Shown piece after piece: positions 52,050 to 60,279 of a stretch of DNA of 64,000 nucleotides. The stretch is from contig CAJUNS010000001.1 in the NCBI GenBank assembly GCA_910587995.1, positions 62,001 to 126,000 on the forward strand. Reading direction: 5' to 3'. Made by a program: the position numbers and the translations under genes. The first letter of the stretch is position 1; each line of letters opens with the position of its first letter. This DNA is from an uncultured Oscillospiraceae bacterium. GTDB lineage: Bacteria > Bacillota > Clostridia > Oscillospirales > Acutalibacteraceae. The notes under the pieces are model-generated. The model was not told where the DNA came from. It ran no database searches and saw nothing but the letters and a program-made list of their open reading frames with translations.

Positions 52050-53018
52050 TTACCCTTGCCGCAGCTTCTCATACTCCTCCCGCAGCAGCCGGTATTCCAG
52101 CCGGGTCTTCATCTCTCCCTCATGCCAGGTCCAGCCTGGGCGCTCCGCCTCTTTTATCATGCCGCATTTCTCCATAATCCGCCGGGAGCCCTGGTTCTCC
52201 GCCAGGCACCCGGTAGAGAGCCGGTACACCCCGTCCTCCTCAAAGGCGAAGCGGATAATCTCCCTCATGGCCTCGGTGCCGTAGCCCTGGCCCCAGAACG
52301 CCGGGAAGTAAAAGTACCCCGCATGGACCAGCTTGCCCACTGGGGTCCGGCCCGCTACCGTGTAGCCCGCCGAGCCCAGCTGCCTGCCGCTTTCCTTGTC
52401 CTCGACCCGCAGAAAATAGAACGTCCGGTCCGGCTTTTTCGCGTCCGCCAGCACCTGGGCAAATTCTCTGGCCGACTCCTCCCGGCTGTGCACCATAATG
52501 TCCCGCTGATAGCGGCGCATGGTACCCGGGTCGCTTTTCAGCTGGTAATATTCTTCCTCGTCCGCCGGGATATAATCCCGCAGAATCAGCCGGGGGGCCT
52601 CCAGACGAATCATACTCGGCTTCCGGCCTAAAAATTCGTCAATCCGGGCAATATCCGCCCAGTCCTTTTCCCGGCCCAGGGCCTCCTTCTGCCTACGGAC
52701 GCTGAGAAGGCTGGCGGTCCGCAGCCCCAGGTGCTCCACCACCTCTTCGGTCTCCCAGTCTTCCAGAACCTCCACCTGCTGGTTGAGGGTAAAAATCCGG
52801 GTTCCGTCCAAACCGTCGCGGGTAAAGGGCAGGCCCCGGGCTTCCAGCCGGTCCGCCAGCTCCCGGGTGCAGATCAGGTCCACATCCCGGGGGGCCTCCT
52901 TTACGCCATAGAGCACCAGCGCCGCGCCGGAGGTAATCCAGCAGTCCTCCCCGCCAAAAAAGTCCAGCCCCCGCACAATGGCCAGAATATCCTCCCGCCG
53001 GAGCCGTGGTTCCTCCAT
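52050..53018 (-). CDS. Fusion of nucleotidyltransferase-like domain and GNAT acetyltransferase
   Basis: 322 residues. N-terminal ~135 residues resemble the minimal nucleotidyltransferase fold of AbiEii/DUF-type proteins: ITSGAALVLYGVKEAPRDVDLICT, with a Gly/Ser-Gly segment and Asp-x-Asp, followed by a helical part (SVRRQKEALGREKDWADI). The C-terminal ~185 residues are a RimJ/RimL-type GNAT (RLILRDYIPADEEEYYQL, AGYFYFPAFWGQGYGTEAMREI acetyl-CoA loop, NQGSRRIMEKCGM). Substrate unknown. ATG 53018 has GAGGGG at seven bases; the ATG at 53024 is too close. It lies 14 bases behind the flavoprotein gene. Confidence 0.8.
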   Translation of the reverse strand: MEEPRLRREDILAIVRGLDFFGGEDCWITSGAALVLYGVKEAPRDVDLICTRELADRLEARGLPFTRDGLDGTRIFTLNQQVEVLEDWETEEVVEHLGLRTASLLSVRRQKEALGREKDWADIARIDEFLGRKPSMIRLEAPRLILRDYIPADEEEYYQLKSDPGTMRRYQRDIMVHSREESAREFAQVLADAKKPDRTFYFLRVEDKESGRQLGSAGYTVAGRTPVGKLVHAGYFYFPAFWGQGYGTEAMREIIRFAFEEDGVYRLSTGCLAENQGSRRIMEKCGMIKEAERPGWTWHEGEMKTRLEYRLLREEYEKLRQG

Positions 53019-53032
53019 AAACATTCCCCTCT

Positions 53033-54271
53033 CTACTTGTTTTCTTGCGCCAGGGCCCGGGCCATGCTCTCTCCCGCCAAACGGCCCGTGGAAAAAGCGA
53101 TCTGCAAATTATAGCCTCCGGTGGGCGCGTCCACGTCCAGCATTTCTCCGGCAAAGTAAAGGCCCTTCACCAGCTTGGACTCCATGGTCCGGGGATTTAC
53201 CTCGCCCAGGCGCACCCCGCCCGCGGTGACGATGGCCTCTTCCAGGGAGCGGAAGCCTTGAATCTCCACGGTAAAGTCCTTTAAAAGAGCCAGCAGCTTC
53301 TGCCTCTGCTCCCGGGTTACGGCGTTGCATTGGGTCCCGCCGGGTATGCCGCTGCGCTCCACGGCCACAGGGATCAGCTTTTGGGGCAGCAGCCGGTCCA
53401 GGGCATTGGCAAAGTGGCGGTTTTTGTTCTCTTCCAGGTCCCGCAGCAGGCGGGCGTCCAGCTGGGACTGGTCCAGGGCGGGCTTTAGGTCCATGTGCAC
53501 GGTGTAGCGCCCAGGCTCCATGGGCCGCATATGGGAGGACGCGCTAAGAATGGTTGGACCGGACAGGCCGAAGTGGGTAAAAAGCAGTTCTCCAAAGTCC
53601 GTGTAAACGGGCTTTTTCTTCCCGGCGGCGGTGACCTTCACCCCGCAGTTCCGCAGGGAGAGGCCCATGAGCTGTTGGCACCAGCGCCCAGCCTCCACCA
53701 AAGGAACCAGAGCCGGGGCAATGGGGGCGATGCTGTGCCCCGCGCCCTGGGCCAGCCGGTAGCCGGAACCATCGGAGCCTGTGCCTGGGTAGGAGGCCCC
53801 GCCGCAGGCCAGCAGCACGGCCTGGGCCCGGTATTCTTTCCCCGCCGCTACCCCCACCGCGCGGCCCTCTTCCACCAGCACCCGGGACACAGCCTCCCGG
53901 TACACCTGGGCTTTCCCGGCCCAGCGGGCCAGGGCCTCCGCAATATCCCCAGCCTTGTCCGACTGGGGAAACACCCGGCGTCCCCGCTCGGTTTTCAGGG
54001 GTACGCCCAGGCCCTCAAAAAAGGCCATGACCTCTTCCGGTGGGAAAGCGTATAGGGCTGTGTACAGGAACTTTCCTCCCTGCGCCGCGGCCGCCACCTC
54101 TTGGGGCGTACAGTGGTTGGTTACATTGCAGCGGCCCTTGCCGGTGATGCGCACCTTGCGCCCCAACTGCCGGTTTTTCTCAAAAAGGACCACTGGCACG
54201 CCCTGGGCGGTCAACGCTCCGGCGGCCAGCAGCCCCGCCGCTCCGCCGCCCACTATAATGGCCCCGTTCAA
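53033..54271 (-). CDS. BaiN/HI0933-type flavoprotein (NAD(P)/FAD-dependent oxidoreductase)
   Basis: 412 residues. Rossmann dinucleotide site AIIVGGGAAGLLAAGALTA, the family motif GRKVRITGKGRCNVTNHC, GRRVFPQSDKA, ACGGASYPGTGSDGSGY, FTHFGLSGPTILSAS, and the C-terminal GLYFAGEMLDVDAPTGGYNLQIA. The family includes BaiN, proposed in bile acid metabolism, but most members are of unknown role. TTG start 54271 overlaps the regulator's stop (TTGA) behind AGGTGGAGGAGG. Likely co-regulated with the RpiR gene. Confidence 0.9.
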   Translation of the reverse strand: MNGAIIVGGGAAGLLAAGALTAQGVPVVLFEKNRQLGRKVRITGKGRCNVTNHCTPQEVAAAAQGGKFLYTALYAFPPEEVMAFFEGLGVPLKTERGRRVFPQSDKAGDIAEALARWAGKAQVYREAVSRVLVEEGRAVGVAAGKEYRAQAVLLACGGASYPGTGSDGSGYRLAQGAGHSIAPIAPALVPLVEAGRWCQQLMGLSLRNCGVKVTAAGKKKPVYTDFGELLFTHFGLSGPTILSASSHMRPMEPGRYTVHMDLKPALDQSQLDARLLRDLEENKNRHFANALDRLLPQKLIPVAVERSGIPGGTQCNAVTREQRQKLLALLKDFTVEIQGFRSLEEAIVTAGGVRLGEVNPRTMESKLVKGLYFAGEMLDVDAPTGGYNLQIAFSTGRLAGESMARALAQENK

Positions 54272-55134
54272 GCCTCCTCCACCTTTTCGTACACCCCGTA
54301 CTCGTCCCAAATGGATTCAATGGTCTGGAGGGACTGGGAAACCTCGGCCTTTTTCCGAATGGCCACGGTGACAATCAGGGCGTTAATCAGGCTTAGGGGG
54401 CCCACCAAAGAGTCCACAAAGGACACCATGTCACTGCGGGCCAGCAGCAGATGAGAGGCTCCCTGGGCCAGGGGCGAGAGGGAGCTGTCTGTAATGGCAA
54501 TGGCGGTCATGCCTCGGGAGGAGGCGTATTTTAAGGCCTTGGCGGCCTTTTTGGAGTAGCGGGGGAAGCTGATGGCAATGATAGCGTCGCCGGGACCGGC
54601 CCGGAGCATCTGCTGCAAAATCAGCGCCTCGCTGGTGGCCTCAATGAGCTGGACCGTGTCAAAAATAAGCCGCAGGTAGTGGGCCAAAAAGGTTGCCAAA
54701 GCCAGGGAGCTGCCCGCGCCCAGCACAAAGACCCGTTTGGCGCCCACTAAAGCGTCCACCGCCTGATAAAAGGCGGGCTCGTCCATATTCTCCCGGGTGC
54801 GGCGGAGGATGTCAATATCCTGGCCCAAGGCGGCGTCCAGCAGTTTTTCCGGGGGAATATTCCGGGAAGTCATCTCCAGGCGCTGAACGCTGGTGAGCTT
54901 GTTGCGGATCATCTCCTGGACCGCCTGCTGCATGGCGGGGTAGCCGGAGTAGCCGATCTCGGTGGCAAAGCGGACCACAGTAGACTCGCTGACCCCCACG
55001 GTAGCGCCCAGGCGGGAGGCGGTCATAAAGGCCACCTGGTCCGGGTGGTCCTGCAAATACTTGGCTATGGCCCGCTGGCTTTTGGAAAACCCCCTCCGGC
55101 TTCGCTGAATCCTTTGGGAAAGCTGGTCGTTCAT
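54268..55134 (-). CDS. MurR/RpiR family transcriptional regulator
   Basis: 288 residues. N-terminal HTH_6 domain (FSKSQRAIAKYLQDHPDQVAF, LGATVGVSESTVVRFATEIGYSG as recognition helix region) and C-terminal SIS phosphosugar-binding domain (KRVFVLGAGSSLALATFLAHYL, AIIAISFPRYSKKAAKALK, GMTAIAITDS). Ligand unknown. ATG 55134 follows GAGAGGAAG; the ATG at 55161 lacks a ribosome site. Promoter just upstream; the downstream flavoprotein is translationally coupled. Confidence 0.92.
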   Translation of the reverse strand: MNDQLSQRIQRSRRGFSKSQRAIAKYLQDHPDQVAFMTASRLGATVGVSESTVVRFATEIGYSGYPAMQQAVQEMIRNKLTSVQRLEMTSRNIPPEKLLDAALGQDIDILRRTRENMDEPAFYQAVDALVGAKRVFVLGAGSSLALATFLAHYLRLIFDTVQLIEATSEALILQQMLRAGPGDAIIAISFPRYSKKAAKALKYASSRGMTAIAITDSSLSPLAQGASHLLLARSDMVSFVDSLVGPLSLINALIVTVAIRKKAEVSQSLQTIESIWDEYGVYEKVEEA

Positions 55135-55171
55135 GTTGCGGATCTTCCTCTCAAAAGACATTAATAGTTTT

Positions 55172-55200
55172 ATTTTACGTCTTTTCGGGGAGAAAATCAA
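55172..55200 (-). promoter_or_regulatory. Promoter of the RpiR-family regulator gene
   Basis: Minus strand TTGATT (55195-55200), 17 bases, TAAAAT (55172-55177), about 38 bases from the start codon at 55134. Confidence 0.7.
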
Positions 55201-55351
55201 GGGAAAAAATAAATTAGGGGGCACGAAGGGCGTTCCGCCCATGGGCGCTCTTGCGCACAGCCCCAACGGCCGCAGATTTCCGTTGTGCCGGGGGCCGCCC
55301 TGCCGGCCTCCATAAGCGGGGGCCAGGCCGCTGTTTTTGCCGCGCCCACGC

Positions 55352-55381
55352 AAAAAGAGCCCCCGCTTCCGCGAAGGCTCT
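55352..55381 (-). terminator. Terminator after the multi-span membrane protein gene
   Basis: Minus strand GAGCCTTCGC, GGAA loop, GCGGGGGCTCTTTTTG; the stem overlaps the stop region of the gene ending at 55381. Confidence 0.75.
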
Positions 55382-55917
55382 CACCGGTGAAACATTCTCC
55401 CCAGCTTTCCATAAAACCGCCGGTAATACTGTCCAATCAAGCCCGCCAGCACATAGTCGTACAACACAAACACCAGGTTTGCCAGGGCCAGCAGCACCAC
55501 CGGGCCCCAGCCTCCCAGCAGCGGGAACTCCTCGAAGGGGATGCCCAGCACATAAATGGTCAGCAGCCCTTCGGCTATGGCGGCGGCGTTGAAGATCAGC
55601 AGCTTCGCTCCCCAGAGCAGAATCCGGCTCTTGATTTTGCTTATCACCGCGAACAGCGCCGGGTAATAGCCAAAAAACAGCACATAAATTAGTGCCGCCT
55701 CCCGGTCCGGGGCCAAAAGCAACACCAAAACAGCCGCGGCCCCATAGGCCCCAAAGGCATGGCTCAGCCCAGCCTCCGCCACAATGGGAATTAACAAACA
55801 CCCTGCCACGGCCGGTATGGCAACAGAGGCCACCGAGACCAGCCCCTCAAAGAGCATCAGCACCACGGTAAGGGCCGCCGCCACCCCGCACAGGGCCACT
55901 TTCATCGAGTTCTTCAC
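55381..55917 (-). CDS. Conserved multi-pass membrane protein, unknown function
   Basis: 178 residues, about five membrane spans: LCGVAAALTVVLMLFEGL, VAIPAVAGCLLIPIVAEAG, YGAAAVLVLLLAPDREAALIYVLFFGYYPALF, LLIFNAAAIAEGLLTIYVLG, VVLLALANLVFVLYDYVLAG. The MKNSMKVAL start and the APDREAAL...FFGYYP segment recall a widespread Clostridia membrane family; ECF-type substrate-binding proteins look broadly similar but this cannot be claimed. GTG 55917 fits AAGG spacing and the MKNS start; ATG 55905 is the alternative. Own terminator. Confidence 0.75.
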   Translation of the reverse strand: MKNSMKVALCGVAAALTVVLMLFEGLVSVASVAIPAVAGCLLIPIVAEAGLSHAFGAYGAAAVLVLLLAPDREAALIYVLFFGYYPALFAVISKIKSRILLWGAKLLIFNAAAIAEGLLTIYVLGIPFEEFPLLGGWGPVVLLALANLVFVLYDYVLAGLIGQYYRRFYGKLGRMFHR

Positions 55918-55963
55918 ATTCTCCGCCTTCCCTTTCAGAAGTCACCCCCCGGCGCGAAGGGGT

Positions 55964-56044
55964 GTGTCCCAACTACAGATGATTATCTCTGTGTTCCCCC
56001 GCCCTACGGGCGGGGGAACACGAAAAGCTCTCCGAAACGGACAC
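55964..56044 (+). repeat. 81-bp palindromic dispersed repeat, copy 5
   Basis: Best preserved copy: GTGTCC start, GTGTTCCCCCGCCC-TAC-GGGCGGGGGAACAC core hairpin with 14 pairs, GGACAC end. It lies upstream of the membrane protein gene ending at 55381 and downstream of the DnaJ-like gene. Confidence 0.88.
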
Positions 56045-56093
56045 TCCCGGCGCGAAGAGGCCGGAAAAGCTGTGGAATACCTGCAGAGCCGCC

Positions 56094-56708
56094 TTAGCAG
56101 CAGCGAATCAAATCGCCGCCCATGCACTCGCAGCAGCAGTCCGCCAGCAAAAGCCCCGAGCACATGTCGCAGGTGTTGCAGCTGCCGTTCATGCTCTGGT
56201 TGGGGTTGTAGCCGCCGTACATGCCCCCCCGCTGGTTCATGGCCTGATTCAAGGCCGCGCTGTATTCCCCGTTGCCCGGGTCCAGTTGGCAGGCCCGGGA
56301 GAAGTGGTCCTTGGCCTCCTCCAGCCAGCCCCGGCGGTACAGCACCGAGCCTTTGAGAAAATACCACTCCGCGTTGCGCCGCTCCGGCGGCACCCCGTTT
56401 AAAATCTGCTCCGCGTCCGCGATGCGCCCAGACATAATCAGGCTGCGCACGTCGCTGAACCCGGAGTTCCGGTTTCCCCCCACCGGGTTCTGGGCCCCGT
56501 TGTAGTAGCCGCCGCCTCCCCGCCGCTGGGCGGTCACGGTGTCATAGGCCTCGTTGATTTCCTTCATCTTCTCGTCCGCCAGGTCCTTTAGGGGGCTCTC
56601 GGCGTACTGGTCCGGGTGGTACTTTTTCGCCAGCTTGCGGTACGCGTCCTTAATCTCCTCGTCCGACGCGGAAGGCTGCACGCCCAATACCTTATACGGA
56701 TCCGTCAT
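56094..56708 (-). CDS. DnaJ-domain protein with TPR-like and Cys-rich C-terminus
   Basis: 204 residues. J domain at 1-65 (DPYKVLGVQPSASDEEIKDAYRK and the HPD motif in KKYHPDQY), a Gly/Tyr/Asn-rich linker, a helical TPR-like unit (NAEWYFLKGSVLYRRGWLEEA, then HFSRACQLDPGNGEYSAAL), and a terminal 28-residue segment with nine cysteines including CNTCDMC and ADCCCEC. The latter suggests metal binding. ATG 56708; TTG 56714 also possible. Paired with the DUF5685 gene just upstream, an association seen in Firmicutes. Confidence 0.85.
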   Translation of the reverse strand: MTDPYKVLGVQPSASDEEIKDAYRKLAKKYHPDQYAESPLKDLADEKMKEINEAYDTVTAQRRGGGGYYNGAQNPVGGNRNSGFSDVRSLIMSGRIADAEQILNGVPPERRNAEWYFLKGSVLYRRGWLEEAKDHFSRACQLDPGNGEYSAALNQAMNQRGGMYGGYNPNQSMNGSCNTCDMCSGLLLADCCCECMGGDLIRCC

Positions 56709-56753
56709 TCCCAAACACTTTCCTTTCTTCTCGTAGCCTTCTCTCGCGGAGGG

Positions 56754-57662
56754 TCACAGCTTTTCCAGTTCCCGCCGGGGCTTTTCTTTCACATGTAAAA
56801 ACAAAATCTCCCGCTGCACCTCCGCCAGCCCCTTCTCCGCCACATTGCGCACAATGGGCCCGAAGTTTTCCAGTTCCAGCAGGTTTGCCGCCAGCGCCGC
56901 CTGGGCCGCCGTGGCGTTCAGGGCCTCGTTGCAGGCGGTTTCCGCCGCCTGGCGCTCCTCGGGGGCCAGCTCCCGTTTTCCCTCCAGCCCCAGCCGGCGG
57001 ATAAAGGGGTTAAAGGCCCCCTCCCGCAAATCCTCCCGCAGGTCGTCCGCCGCGTCCATCAAGTAGACCCAGCGGCCCAAAAAGTACCCAAACCGCTCCA
57101 GGGCCGGCCGCTGCCGGTCCTCCGGCTGGGCCAGCTCCGCAAAAAGCGTCCCCAGCAGGCAGGCGGTAGGCTCCGCGCAGGGGTCCACCCCGGCCCGCTC
57201 CGCCTCGGCTTGGCGCTGGGCCTCCATGGCCTCCGCCGCGGCCTGGGCCAAAAGGGGGTACCGGCCCTCCGCCTTGCGGGCCTTGCGCCCCACATAGGGC
57301 AGCAGCATCCGGCTTCCCAAAGAGCGGAAAAAGCTCCGGTCCCCCAGGTCGTCCCGCAGCTTATGGAAGGTCAGCAGCACGCACAGGGCGGCGGCTTTTT
57401 TGTACTCTTCCCCCTCCGCCTCCAAGTAGACGCAGGCTTTCAGCGGGTTGCACACGCACCGCGCCCGGCGCTCCCGCACCGCACCGCCGGTAACCGAAAG
57501 GGCCAGCAGGGCGTAAAAGGCGCAGTCATAGCTTAGGGCCATCCGGGCCAAGGGGCCGTATTCCTGCCCCAGGGTTTTGCACAGCTGGCAATAGGCCGCT
57601 TTATACTGGGCGTACTCCTTTACCAGCATCTCGGCCTTGTTGGGGCGCACATATCCGAACAT
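56754..57662 (-). CDS. DUF5685 family protein
   Basis: 302 residues, mostly helical, no signal peptide. Family features: MFGYVRPNKAEMLVKEYAQYKAAYCQLCKTLG at the N-terminus (a CxxC), SYDCAFYALL, ARCVCNPLKACVY, and a helical prenyl-synthase-like stretch with YLMDAADDLREDLREGAFNPF. The DDxxxD-like acidic motif and helical make-up resemble isoprenoid synthases, but activity is unknown. ATG 57662. Same operon as the DnaJ-like gene. Confidence 0.8.
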   Translation of the reverse strand: MFGYVRPNKAEMLVKEYAQYKAAYCQLCKTLGQEYGPLARMALSYDCAFYALLALSVTGGAVRERRARCVCNPLKACVYLEAEGEEYKKAAALCVLLTFHKLRDDLGDRSFFRSLGSRMLLPYVGRKARKAEGRYPLLAQAAAEAMEAQRQAEAERAGVDPCAEPTACLLGTLFAELAQPEDRQRPALERFGYFLGRWVYLMDAADDLREDLREGAFNPFIRRLGLEGKRELAPEERQAAETACNEALNATAAQAALAANLLELENFGPIVRNVAEKGLAEVQREILFLHVKEKPRRELEKL

Positions 57663-57811
57663 GATTCCTCCCCCAATCTACTGCTATTTTAGCCGATTCC
57701 TCCCCGAAGTTGTTGAACACACTGTAAATTTTCTCTTTAGAATTCCTGGTCCATGGGCCGCCGGCCCCGCGCTCCAATTCGGGCCCCACAGCCGCGTGAT
57801 TCAACGCCTTC

Positions 57812-59140
57812 TCACCGGTAAAGCTTCAGCGCTCCCGGCAGCACCTCCACCTTCACGTTCTCTCCGCCCCGGGCGTACTCTCCGTCCAGGGACCAGGGCA
57901 TGGGCTCGCCGCAGCTGAAAGCCGCCCCCGCTGTGTGCACAAAGGTGATCAGCTCCTCGTCCACCTTGCCGGTCATCAGCGAGCGCAGAATGCGGTTGAG
58001 CTCATGGAGGTTCTTGGGACGCTTCACCAGGGACAGTTCAAATTTTCCGTCGGTTGGGTCCACCTGGCTCCCGTCCAGCTTGATGATTCCCCCCAGGGAG
58101 GTGGAATTGCTGACCGAGCCGAACAGATAGTCCCCCTCATAGAGGCCCCCCTCGGCGGTCTCCACCCGCACCGGGTAGGACTTTAATACCGGCAGCTCCT
58201 TAATGCCCTCAATCACATAGGCCAGGTGCCCCAGGGAGTTTTTCAGGCTCTGGGTCACCGAGTAGGAGGTTTGGGTAAAGGCCCCGAAGGAGGCCACGTA
58301 GACAAAGTACCGGTCGTCAAAGCGCCCAATGTCAATGGGCCCAGGCTGGCCCCAGGCAATCAGCTCCGCCGCCCGGGGTGGCTCCTTGGGCAGGCCCAAA
58401 AAGCTGGCGAAGTCGTTGGTGGTCCCGGCGGGAATATACCCCAGGGGAATCTGGCTTCCCCCGGCTAAAAGGCCGTTTACCGTGGCGCTCAACGTGCCGT
58501 CGCCGCCGCAGCAGACAATGGCGCCGGGCTTTTCCTCCATCACCCGGCCCAGCACCTCCGCCGAGTGGGCGGCGTTGACGGTCAGCTCCAGCCGGGGCCG
58601 GTCCCCGGCGGACTGAAAAGCGCCATACACCGCCTCCAGATCCTGCATAATAATTTGCCGCCCCGCGTTGGGGTTTATAAGAATGTGTAAGTCCATTCCG
58701 TCCTCCTGATGGGTAAACCTTCCCTGAATCCGCTGGTAGAGGCGGGGGGTGATGCCAGGGTAGGTGATATTCTCCGGCAGACTGTCAAAGGCCTTGACCT
58801 GGGCCATCTCACTTTCCGGCAGGGGCCCCAGGCGGGCGATCTCCGCGAAGAACACCGCGCCGGCCGCGCCGGGGTCCTGGGGGTCCGCCGCCAAGCGGGC
58901 ATGGTAGTGAAAAAGGGGCTCGAGCGTAAACTCCTCCGCGCCGCTTTCCTCCCAAAGCTCCCGGCGGGCGGCCTCCCAGGGGGACTCGCCGGGCTCCACA
59001 TGGCCCCCCTGGGTCTCCCAGGTAGAGCGGTCCCTGTGGCGGCTGAGGAGGAGCCTGCCTTGAAAGCGGGAGAACACCACCACATATTTGCAGGGACGGT
59101 CATCGTCCCAGGGAAGAAGCCAGCTGGTCAGTTCAGGCAT
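57812..59140 (-). CDS. NUDIX hydrolase fused to diacylglycerol kinase-like lipid kinase
   Basis: 442 residues. The N-terminal ~148 are a NUDIX domain with the complete Nudix box at 46-68 (GHVEPGE...RELWEESGA). From Met149 a DAGK/YegS-type catalytic domain follows: MDLHILINPNAGRQ, GGDGT at 212-216 in CCGGDGTLSATVNG, GTTNDFASFLGLP, and the C-terminal beta domain (SLDGEYARGG). Residues join without a linker. At the junction AGGAGG lies six bases before the Met149 codon (58696), an internal ribosome site; the kinase may also be made alone. ATG 59140 follows AAGAGGT. Promoter at 59175. Confidence 0.88.
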   Translation of the reverse strand: MPELTSWLLPWDDDRPCKYVVVFSRFQGRLLLSRHRDRSTWETQGGHVEPGESPWEAARRELWEESGAEEFTLEPLFHYHARLAADPQDPGAAGAVFFAEIARLGPLPESEMAQVKAFDSLPENITYPGITPRLYQRIQGRFTHQEDGMDLHILINPNAGRQIIMQDLEAVYGAFQSAGDRPRLELTVNAAHSAEVLGRVMEEKPGAIVCCGGDGTLSATVNGLLAGGSQIPLGYIPAGTTNDFASFLGLPKEPPRAAELIAWGQPGPIDIGRFDDRYFVYVASFGAFTQTSYSVTQSLKNSLGHLAYVIEGIKELPVLKSYPVRVETAEGGLYEGDYLFGSVSNSTSLGGIIKLDGSQVDPTDGKFELSLVKRPKNLHELNRILRSLMTGKVDEELITFVHTAGAAFSCGEPMPWSLDGEYARGGENVKVEVLPGALKLYR

Positions 59141-59174
59141 AGGGATACCTCTTTTCGGCATTTTGGTAAAGAGC

Positions 59175-59203
59175 ATTATAGCAAAAATTGGAAAAAAAGT
59201 AAA
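59175..59203 (-). promoter_or_regulatory. Promoter of the NUDIX-lipid kinase gene
   Basis: Minus strand TTTACT (59198-59203), 17 bases, TATAAT (59175-59180). Start codon 35 bases downstream. Confidence 0.75.
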
Positions 59204-59571
59204 GCGCCGGACAGAGGCCCTCACAAATCTTCCCCACTCCGCTCTTGACACCACAATTTGACAGCCTTCCCCTGCTCAAAATTCTTTCCACTTTTTAACA
59301 TGCCGCCTCTCCCAGGCTCTTTTTAACATTCTCCACACAGTTTTCCACAGACTCCCCGTGGAGAACGCCCCCACATCCTGTGCCGGGGATTTGGCGGGGC
59401 TGGCTGGGGACTGGCGGAAGCGGATTAAATTTATTCTTCCCAAAAGATTTGATTTATGGTAAAATTACCAGAGAACATAAAATGGGATTTGGGAGAAGCG
59501 GAAAACGCCGGGCGCGTTGGTTCCTTCCCCCCTTTTCCCCTAATTTCCAGAACAATCAGGAGGTCCGTCTC
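59204..59571. other. Divergent gap before the DUF6062 gene
   Basis: About 370 bases. Two TTGACA hexamers (59245, 59259) lack proper -10 partners. A -10-like TAAAAT near 59460 within GGTAAAATTACC and another near 59488 could serve the rightward gene. Nothing else is recognised; the frame open through here upstream of 59572 is not supported by a ribosome site. Confidence 0.4.
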
Positions 59572-60279
59572 ATGAGAGAAGATATTTGCTCCATTCCCGT
59601 CAACGAGGTCTTCGAGCCCAAGGATGGCTGTCCCTTCTGCCGCATGCGGGACATGCTGGAAGACCGGATGGCCACCTACATCACCGGGGCCGCCATGATG
59701 GAGCCCGACGTGCGGGTGGAAACCAACCGCCTGGGCTTCTGCTCCCAGCATTTTAACCAGATTCTGGCCCGAGGCAGCCGCCTCTCCGTGGCGCTGATTC
59801 TGGAAAGCCTGCTGGCCGAAGTCAAAGGCCAGGTCTTTCCCGAGGGCAAGACCGCTGTAAAAAAGATCGCCGGGGCGGTCCATCAGCGGGAGAACCAGTG
59901 TTTCATCTGCGGCAACATTGAAAAAAACATGAAGCACCTGCTGGACAGCACCATTACCCTCTGGCAGAACGAGCCCGAGTTCCGGGAGCTGTACGCCGCC
60001 CAGCCCTACATCTGCATGCCTCATTACGCCCTGGTGCTGGAAGCCGCTCAGAAAATGCCCAAGAAAAATTTCGCCCCCTTTGAGGCTGTCACCACCCAGC
60101 TGGCCAAGACCTATTTGGAGGAGCTCAGCGGCGATGTGACCCACTTCTGCCGTATGTTCGACTACCGCTCCGCTGGGGGCGACTGGGGCAACTCCCGGGA
60201 CGCCATTGAGCGGGCCATGGCCTGGCTCACCGCCCGTCCCCCCATTGCCCACCAGAACGCTGGGGAAAAAAACCGTTGA
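59572..60279 (+). CDS. DUF6062 family protein
   Basis: 235 residues, no signal peptide or membrane span. Cys/His pairs recur: GCPFCRMRDMLEDR, FCSQHFNQIL, CFICGNIEKNMKHLLDS and YICMPHYALVLE. These would make two treble-clef-like metal sites, typical of DUF6062. Function unknown. Strong CAGGAGG site before ATG 59572. The stop overlaps the start of the glycosylase gene, so both are co-translated. Confidence 0.85.
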   Translation: MREDICSIPVNEVFEPKDGCPFCRMRDMLEDRMATYITGAAMMEPDVRVETNRLGFCSQHFNQILARGSRLSVALILESLLAEVKGQVFPEGKTAVKKIAGAVHQRENQCFICGNIEKNMKHLLDSTITLWQNEPEFRELYAAQPYICMPHYALVLEAAQKMPKKNFAPFEAVTTQLAKTYLEELSGDVTHFCRMFDYRSAGGDWGNSRDAIERAMAWLTARPPIAHQNAGEKNR

